A stretch of DNA of 64,000 nucleotides, taken from Membranipora membranacea (taxonomy: Eukaryota; Bryozoa; Gymnolaemata; Cheilostomatida; Membraniporidae). The DNA is taken from positions 33,516,162-33,580,161 of the forward strand of contig OU612067.1 in the NCBI GenBank assembly GCA_914767715.1. Direction: 5' to 3'. Of this stretch, positions 58,501-64,000 are shown piece by piece. The notes under the pieces were generated by a model that did not search any database, was not told the origin of the DNA, and worked only from the letters and a program-made list of their open reading frames with translations. Made by a program: the position numbers and the translations under genes. Position 1 is the stretch's first letter. Every line of letters starts with the position of its first letter.

Positions 58501-61500
58501 AAGTGACGATCAAATTTATGTCCAATTCTGGCAGCTTTTAACATCACATTGAGCAATGTTTTCAAAATACACTCAAGATTAGAAGAACTAGCTGAGAATT
58601 AGAAAACTTTGAGTTGAGCTACAGCTGAATACTCCCACAAATGTACAAGATTATAAAAATTCTGCCTTAAATAAGTACAGCCTTGAAATTTCATGGATTC
58701 TATTAAAAGACACAACTAAAGTACCTTTGTGAGATAAAGGGTGTTGACAGTGAAGTCAGACCACACCTCAGCTGCCTTATACAATATCTCGACTCCGGCG
58801 AAATTCAGTGTCTGTCCAACTGTCTCAGGAATGTACTGTGCACATTTAGCCTACAATTGACAATCTATTTTCAGTACATGCAGTTACTTGAACATGGAAG
58901 GCAATATAAAGGCACGCCGGCCTCTTGCTTAAAAACTGGATTTATGACTCTGGCACCCAGCAACCTTTGGTGTTTCTCTTGCCTTCTTTAGGACTGTAGT
59001 CTCGTTTTATAAGTTTTACAAACTTTCGTTTGATAAAACCTCTAGATAGGTCCTCAATAAATTTGGAGATCAACAAGAAATATACATACTTTGCCCTCTT
59101 CAAAAAACTTGGTCACCATGACGATGGCCTTCGGTTTTTGCTGCCAGATCATTAACCAGAAGTCATCAGTGCGAATCTCTGACAACATCGGACCTGCAAT
59201 AAGAAACTTCAAACTGCCAGTATCTCAAACAACCAAGCAAATAACTCCTCATCGTCTTCAGCAAGCGCTGAAATGATTTGTATCATGTACAGAATGTACT
59301 GTATTGGAACAATGTTAGAAAGGAAGCGAGTTTGACCTGGTACCTTATTTTATTAAACTTATCAATACCTGCCTAGCACCCACATTTCCCTTAATACTAC
59401 CCAAGTGCAGATTGTTGCTGTTGTGTTACCAGTTGCTGGGTGGTATAAGTGATATGAAGAGGTACAGTAAATAATACAAGATCCTATTATTTTTCTGTAC
59501 TCACCTTGAGCGGCAATGAATTTATTTTCATCAGAGTACCCCTGCAAAATATCATCAGACATTCATCAGTGTGTGACGCTCATTTAATTTTTTTACCAAA
59601 TTTGTTCTTATTTCATAGACTTGCGGGCAATAAGAGGATATAATAATAAGCTACCACAATGATAATATGTGTAGTTGGGTGATAGTTCAGAGCTGAGCTA
59701 TCTTTTGCTGAGCTATCAATATGCCCTTATATCAGGTTAAGTAGCTTACTTACAGCGATGTATGAGGCGTTGATAAAATCACCGCCTTCAGATTCAGCTC
59801 TATCCAGCAGCACTCTCGTATCGTCACCTACAATGAGGTGACTTAAAATGAACTGAGAACTTTCAAAATATAAGAAAGTGCTTTTAGAATATAACAATAT
59901 CTGACAACTTTATCCGAATTCCCGCTCTGTAGAGCATGAACTGTTTTGTAACTATAAGATTTATTTATCATATAGGTACAGGAATGCAAGGCTGTAAACA
60001 GTTGATTAAGATGTGTAGAATCGAGTGCCTGTGCACTTACCTGGATACAAGCCCCTGTAACGACTCTTCCCAGCATTTGTTGGTAGCAGTGCGACTGACA
60101 TTGAAGGCTTTGGTTCTGCTTCCAATGTCTAAAATTATGACAGTTTTCAAGAAATAAGGCACACACAATCGAGAGAGAGAGGATCTCGCTATTGTTTGAA
60201 AGACTTTTCGCAAACGCTTATTATGTAGATTCTGTTAGGAACAACATATTTTTGAATATTTTGTATCAATGCCCAAATGTCATTTTCAATTTTTTAGTTT
60301 ATATTCCAAATTGTTAAAGCTACCTTATATAGTTTTAAAAAGTATGTCAATTTTAAAAAGATGAAAACATCATAAATAATAAAAGTGCCACGGGGCTCGC
60401 AATCAACCACCAAAAGTATGCCGTGCAAGTCAAGAATATTGTGACTAGAACTCATGTCTTGTCGTTAATGAAAGTTTGAGGAGGTTCGCAGAAAACGACG
60501 TTAACTTAGATTCACCTTATACTGCTGATTGATGATATCACAACTTTCAAGGACATAGTTTTCGAAGCCAACAATAGAAATCGATGATTTTTTAGTGTCT
60601 ACTCGTTTTTCTGCAAGTAGAATATTCTCATAGGATGTTCCTTCTTCCCTGTGGCCATCTATATCAGTAAGCATGAGACTTCTTCTCTCCTCTTTTGGTT
60701 TGTTTTCCCTCCTAGTGGCAAAGTACATAATTTTTTTGTGACTTTTCAGCCATCGATGAAAACTTCTTATTATGAAGCAATGTTGTGTACAATATAAGTA
60801 TGTAACCGTAGTCCTATCATCTACTGTCATCTGAATAAAGCAATATACTCAAAACGATTATTTCCTTCCATTTACCTCTTATACATAAGGGTGGCCACTA
60901 CTACTCCGACACCAATGAGAATTACCACTGGAAGTCCAGTACCGAGTCCGACTCTCAGCTTAAACTTTCCATCTGGTGTCACAGGTACAGCCTCAGAAAC
61001 TTGTCCTGAAAGATCTGAAGATTTCTCTTCAAGTACAAATACAATACTTTAGAATTAATGTAATGATTTATTGGGATATTCTTAAGTATTTTGGGCATAA
61101 TCACATACAATTATTTTCAGGTAGGAATATAAGGACTAAAAACAGGTAGGGCATCTGCGGATAATGATAAGTTAAAATAAAAATGCACATTTATTATTAT
61201 TTATATATATATATATTTATATATATATATATATATATAAGACAATTGAACATAACCATTTATCACATACCTCCAAACTCAAGTGGAGTTAGATAAGCTG
61301 TGAGCTCGAGTTCTTCATCCACCTTTTATCATAGAAAAGTAACTTCATAAATAGACAATTTTACTTTCAAATAAGGCTAAGTGTATAATTATTTCAGATT
61401 AAAATCTTTGTTTGCATATTTAGATTCATTTTGTTACAATGTTTGAATGTAATGAAGGAGTTCAGAGTTCAAACCTTTGGAGTATAAATAACAGCAACAA

Positions 61501-64000
61501 CTGCTACATAGCTGTTCCCTTCCACCAAAGCTTCATTCCTGTAGCCATTATCTTCCTCTCTGCTGCCGATGATGAACTCAGTAGTACCATTAAAAGGAGC
61601 TAACTCTGCCGCAACATAACACGGCAACCCGAGATCTCCAGCGTAAGATGAATTGTAGTGTTGACTTTTGTTACAGATCTGCTCTACTGCTGATAAATTG
61701 AACTGCCTCTCCTTCCCTTGGAATATAATCACCCTGTACTTGCTACAAGAGAAATGAAATAACTTTTAGTTTTGTTTTTACTTGCGTTGACTATTTCCCT
61801 ACTGCAGATGGACGGGATTGACCCTTTAAAGGTATTGCATTCTCCTTCGCAACAAAATTACCGTGACAGTCAGATGCCTAATTATGGCTAACAAGTTGTA
61901 TGTGGATACTCAATATTTGAGCCTATCCATACTAAACCTGATGCTAATCCCTTTTTTAGTGTAGGTTTTTGATAAGTTTTCTTTTAGAATTATAGATCAC
62001 ATTTTGGTTTTCAGAATACTGATAAACAAAGATGGCACAGCTGGTGAGTCTAAAAAATGGAGCCTTGTCCTAGAAATTTAAACATCGGCATATTTTAGAA
62101 TCTGGAAATAAGAACTGACAAAAGGCCAATTTTACTATACCCAAAAACATACAGTATGTGAAATAAATAGAGGAATTAAATTGTTAACATGTTTTAAGTA
62201 TGACATCTGCGATGTGAATATCCCAAATTTTTATTGGTAGAGAAAAATATTTAAAATCATTTATCAAACCTGATATGAATCTTCTTGTTCTCCAGTTCTA
62301 CAGCAGAGATTAAGATTCTGGTAGTTTCACCATGAGTACTCAGGGTCGGCTGTAAAGTGAGTTCATCAACTAAAAGAAAGGAGAGACTGTTCAGAGCTTT
62401 CCTTAGGAACATTGATCTGAATATCTTTGTTACATATCGAGCATATTTTCAAATCGGTTATGAAAGGTTATTTTTCTCAAGATTCTTGAAAGAATTTGGA
62501 TTGTCGTATGTGCTCCCATGTCAACAATAGGTTTACATCTGTAGCTTTGGTTTATCATCAATATATTCATGATAGATAGGTGATATCATACAAACCTTTC
62601 AGTTCTGTGTAAAGTGTGAAATTATGTTGTGGACTTTCTCCTGCACTATTTATTGCACTAACTGTGCACAGTATCAGAGAGGCTGATGTGAAGCCACATA
62701 CGTCAGTGACTGTTGACTGGTCGCTAGCCTTCACATTCAAATATGAACTGTTCGTTCCCCCTTCTTCTTCATAGTCACAATGGTACTACAATACATACTG
62801 ATTACGTAGCTAATCTTGCTAACCATGTGAAAGCGCAAATAGTCCTATCACGGACAAGTGACAGCTTAACTGAATTACTCAAAGTGAAACGAAATATTGA
62901 TATCATTACTGTCCCGCACTAGACTTTAAAGGGATTCCAAAGTTTCAAAGACTGTCATGCTCAAATTCCTTCAAACTGCCCTGAATAGGTTTGGAAATGT
63001 GTCCTAGCCTCAAATTTGACATTTATATTCAGAATATTGGAGTTGTAAAATCCTACATTTTTTTGACCTATATAATCAAGAAAATAATATAACTAGATCA
63101 GATAACTCCTTCCCAAGACCATGGATTATTATTGATTACAGAGATTAGCAATTGACGTTATAGGTCACGATGAGCATGCGTACTGCTCTAAAATCCGGAC
63201 TTGTAAATAATTTCTTGCTGATTAGCTGAAAATGTGTTCACCTAATTTTTGCATTAAATGCCACATCCCTAGGTTATTGACCCGCATGAACAGCCAAGTA
63301 TGCATGAGAAACATCCAATGTTGTATAATTAGCTATATCTGTGCTCGAAATACATCTTCTAAGGTGAGAGAAATGAGATTATAATGTAGTCAAAATGCAG
63401 TCTGAAACTTTGGAGTCCCTTTAATGTGTGTCGTTTCCTAATTGCTAAATGTTTAATAATATTGAATATTGTAATAAATTTTACAATCCTAAAATTTTGT
63501 AGGGTTCCAACAGTATTTTACATATGGACACATAACCATTATTTACCAGATAATTAGATATCACTCCATTTGAGAAGCCGGGAGGTCTGATGTCCATAGT
63601 TACACAACTGGCGTTTGTATTAGTTTGTAATACAGGTGGGTCATAGGGTCCTGAAAAGATATGAAAATCCAATAAATCAGAAGTCCCACAGCTCATTCTC
63701 AGAGAATTATTATTTATTGGGTCAAAGATTTGATATAATTAATTTTTGACTTCATGTAGCAATTATTTACCATTGCTGTATCTGTGCAGTGTTCTATCAA
63801 ACATTATATTGCATCCAAATTCTACAGCACCGGAATCAAATAAAATAAAACAAATACACAATAGTTATGCTTTCATTAGGATTAAGTAACTCAATAGTCT
63901 GCTCACACACCAAGCAATGAAACATGATGATGGGGGCTGCACTGAAAAATTCTTCACACATAGTGAATAGCTTTTCGCCATAAGTGTATCATTACAAATG
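53825..64000 (-). CDS. Receptor-type protein tyrosine phosphatase, right paralogue (5' partial)
   Basis: An intact-looking minus-strand gene that continues beyond the window. Visible order: FN3 exons 63650-63547 and 62785-62596, membrane-proximal exons 62369-62270, 61742-61475 and 61322-61271, transmembrane exon 61014-60876, juxtamembrane 60711-60516, D1 exons from 60128 to 56326, linker 56071-55975, D2 exons 55558-54229, and the tail exon 53980-53825. All frames join without stops and all donors are GT. It parallels the central gene exon by exon, except that the juxtamembrane region is one larger exon. The close copy at the left edge is a damaged duplicate of this gene. Predicted role: a surface phosphatase acting on phosphotyrosine proteins at the membrane. 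Confidence 0.9.
55975..60128 (-). CDS. D1 catalytic domain and linker exons, right RPTP
   Basis: Exons 60128-60041, 59827-59754, 59541-59505, 59193-59090, 58850-58725, 58477-58326, 56967-56832, 56472-56326 and 56071-55975. Landmarks: [67 protein letters not shown] (across intron 56968-58325), [17 protein letters not shown] and KNRFPDKLA. All catalytic residues of a classical PTP are present. Everything between 60128 and 58326 is missing from the left duplicate. Confidence 0.9.
56620..56695 (+). repeat. tRNA-derived SINE head, right copy
   Basis: Same element as at 985-1060. The A box (TGGTTAGTCAGG) and B box (GAGCTCGAGTCCC) are both unchanged. Confidence 0.5.
57845..57920 (+). repeat. Degenerate tRNA-like SINE head, right copy
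   Basis: Same element as at 2215-2290, with TAACCGAGTTGG retained. Confidence 0.4.
58270..58290. repeat. (AT)n microsatellite
   Basis: AT run in the intron about 35 bases downstream (minus direction) of the HC-encoding exon. It lies in the interval deleted from the left copy. Confidence 0.8.
60516..61014 (-). CDS. Transmembrane and juxtamembrane exons, right RPTP
   Basis: Exon 61014-60876 gives a hydrophilic start, then a helix from [20 protein letters not shown] to the stop-transfer MYKR. Exon 60711-60516 is basic ([10 protein letters not shown]), contains TSYENILL and [10 protein letters not shown], and ends QQYK. SYENI has the Tyr-x-Asn form of a Grb2-type SH2 ligand. The last part corresponds to [10 protein letters not shown] of the central gene. 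Confidence 0.82.
61202..61239. repeat. (AT)n microsatellite
   Basis: Interrupted AT run; the expanded counterpart of 2731-2747. Confidence 0.8.
61271..61742 (-). CDS. Membrane-proximal exons, right RPTP
   Basis: Exon 61742-61475 starts [10 protein letters not shown], has the CYVAAEL core and an NGTTEF glycosylation site, and ends VIYTPK. Exon 61322-61271 encodes [17 protein letters not shown]. Its donor is GTATGT, in contrast to CTATGT in the left copy. Confidence 0.8.
62270..63650 (-). CDS. FN3 and membrane-proximal start exons, right RPTP
   Basis: Exon 63650-63547 ([10 protein letters not shown]...SNGVISNYL) and exon 62785-62596 ([29 protein letters not shown]) make one FN3 module. Exon 62369-62270 opens the membrane-proximal part ([10 protein letters not shown]). 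Glycine GGA stands at the position of the TGA in the left copy. The large intron 62786-63546 holds the TTAA-flanked insertion. Confidence 0.8.
62930..63420. mobile_element. piggyBac-type MITE (TTAA-flanked)
   Basis: The 491-bp element begins AGGGATTCCAAAGTTTC and ends with the near complement GAAACTTTGGAGTCCCT, giving terminal inverted repeats of about 26 bases. TTAA stands on both sides (62926-62929 and 63421-63424). The left duplicate has the empty site with a single TTAA at 4328-4331. No transposase frame is inside, so it is non-autonomous. TTAA duplication is the mark of piggyBac-type transposition. Confidence 0.9.

Larger units (their letters stand above)
55714..64000. repeat. Segmental duplication, right copy
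   Basis: Direct duplicate of 1 to about 4830. It is the more complete copy, keeping the 58150-60907 interval with the transmembrane end and most D1 exons. It carries one insertion absent on the left, at 62930-63420. The homology presumably runs past 64000, because the left copy has two further FN3 exons up to 5354. Confidence 0.93.

Noticed and set aside
59362-60166. Minus-strand frames running beyond the D1 exons of the right receptor
   Set aside because: The homologous parts are explained by exons 59541-59505 and 60128-60041. The extensions are intron read-through.

Overview
The window is a piece of an AT-rich invertebrate animal genome. The evidence is dense GT-AG introns, multi-exon receptor genes, and a mixed load of LINEs, SINEs and DNA transposons with almost no bacterial-type features. 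I cannot place the species. The two-domain receptor tyrosine phosphatases and the transposon mix would fit a sponge, cnidarian or other aquatic invertebrate, but that is inference.

The core of the window is a cluster of three paralogous receptor-type protein tyrosine phosphatase (RPTP) loci. (1) 261-5354, minus strand, runs off the left edge. It is a damaged copy with a premature stop, a lost splice donor and a 2.76-kb internal deletion that removes half of the transmembrane exon and most of catalytic domain D1. (2) 14662-28874, plus strand, has 31 recognisable exons: about six fibronectin-III-like modules, a membrane-proximal module, one transmembrane helix, an intact D1 with the Cys-loop motif, a degenerate D2 with Asp in place of the catalytic Cys, and a short tail ending in a YANV motif. 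Its 5' start and signal peptide were not found. (3) 53825-64000, minus strand, has the same architecture, is intact as far as visible, and continues past the right edge. Loci 1 and 3 are recent segmental duplicates: 1 to about 4830 matches 55714-64000.

Between the receptors lie transposable-element graveyards. 5.6-13.9 kb holds LINE fragments and a 4.5-kb composite repeat. 29.5-38.6 kb holds a PIF/Harbinger-like element, a GGGCCAAG-type minisatellite, LINE reverse transcriptase and ORF1 pieces, and a MULE transposase exon. 39.0-47.7 kb holds the second copy of the composite repeat, a DDE transposase piece with a Tudor-like neighbour, and the C-terminal part of a P-element-like transposase. 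47.7-53.8 kb is mostly empty, with one small orphan exon candidate and a hairpin-type repeat.

Functionally, the receptors should be surface proteins with an adhesive FN3 ectodomain and a cytoplasmic phosphatase. D1 is predicted to dephosphorylate phosphotyrosine. D2 is predicted to be a non-catalytic binding or regulatory domain. The conserved C-terminal Tyr-Ala-Asn motif could recruit SH2 adaptors. The most notable observations are the Asp-substituted D2, the datable lesions and insertions that separate the two duplicates, and a 92-bp inverted repeat that contains the splice donor just before the D2 pseudo-active-site exon.
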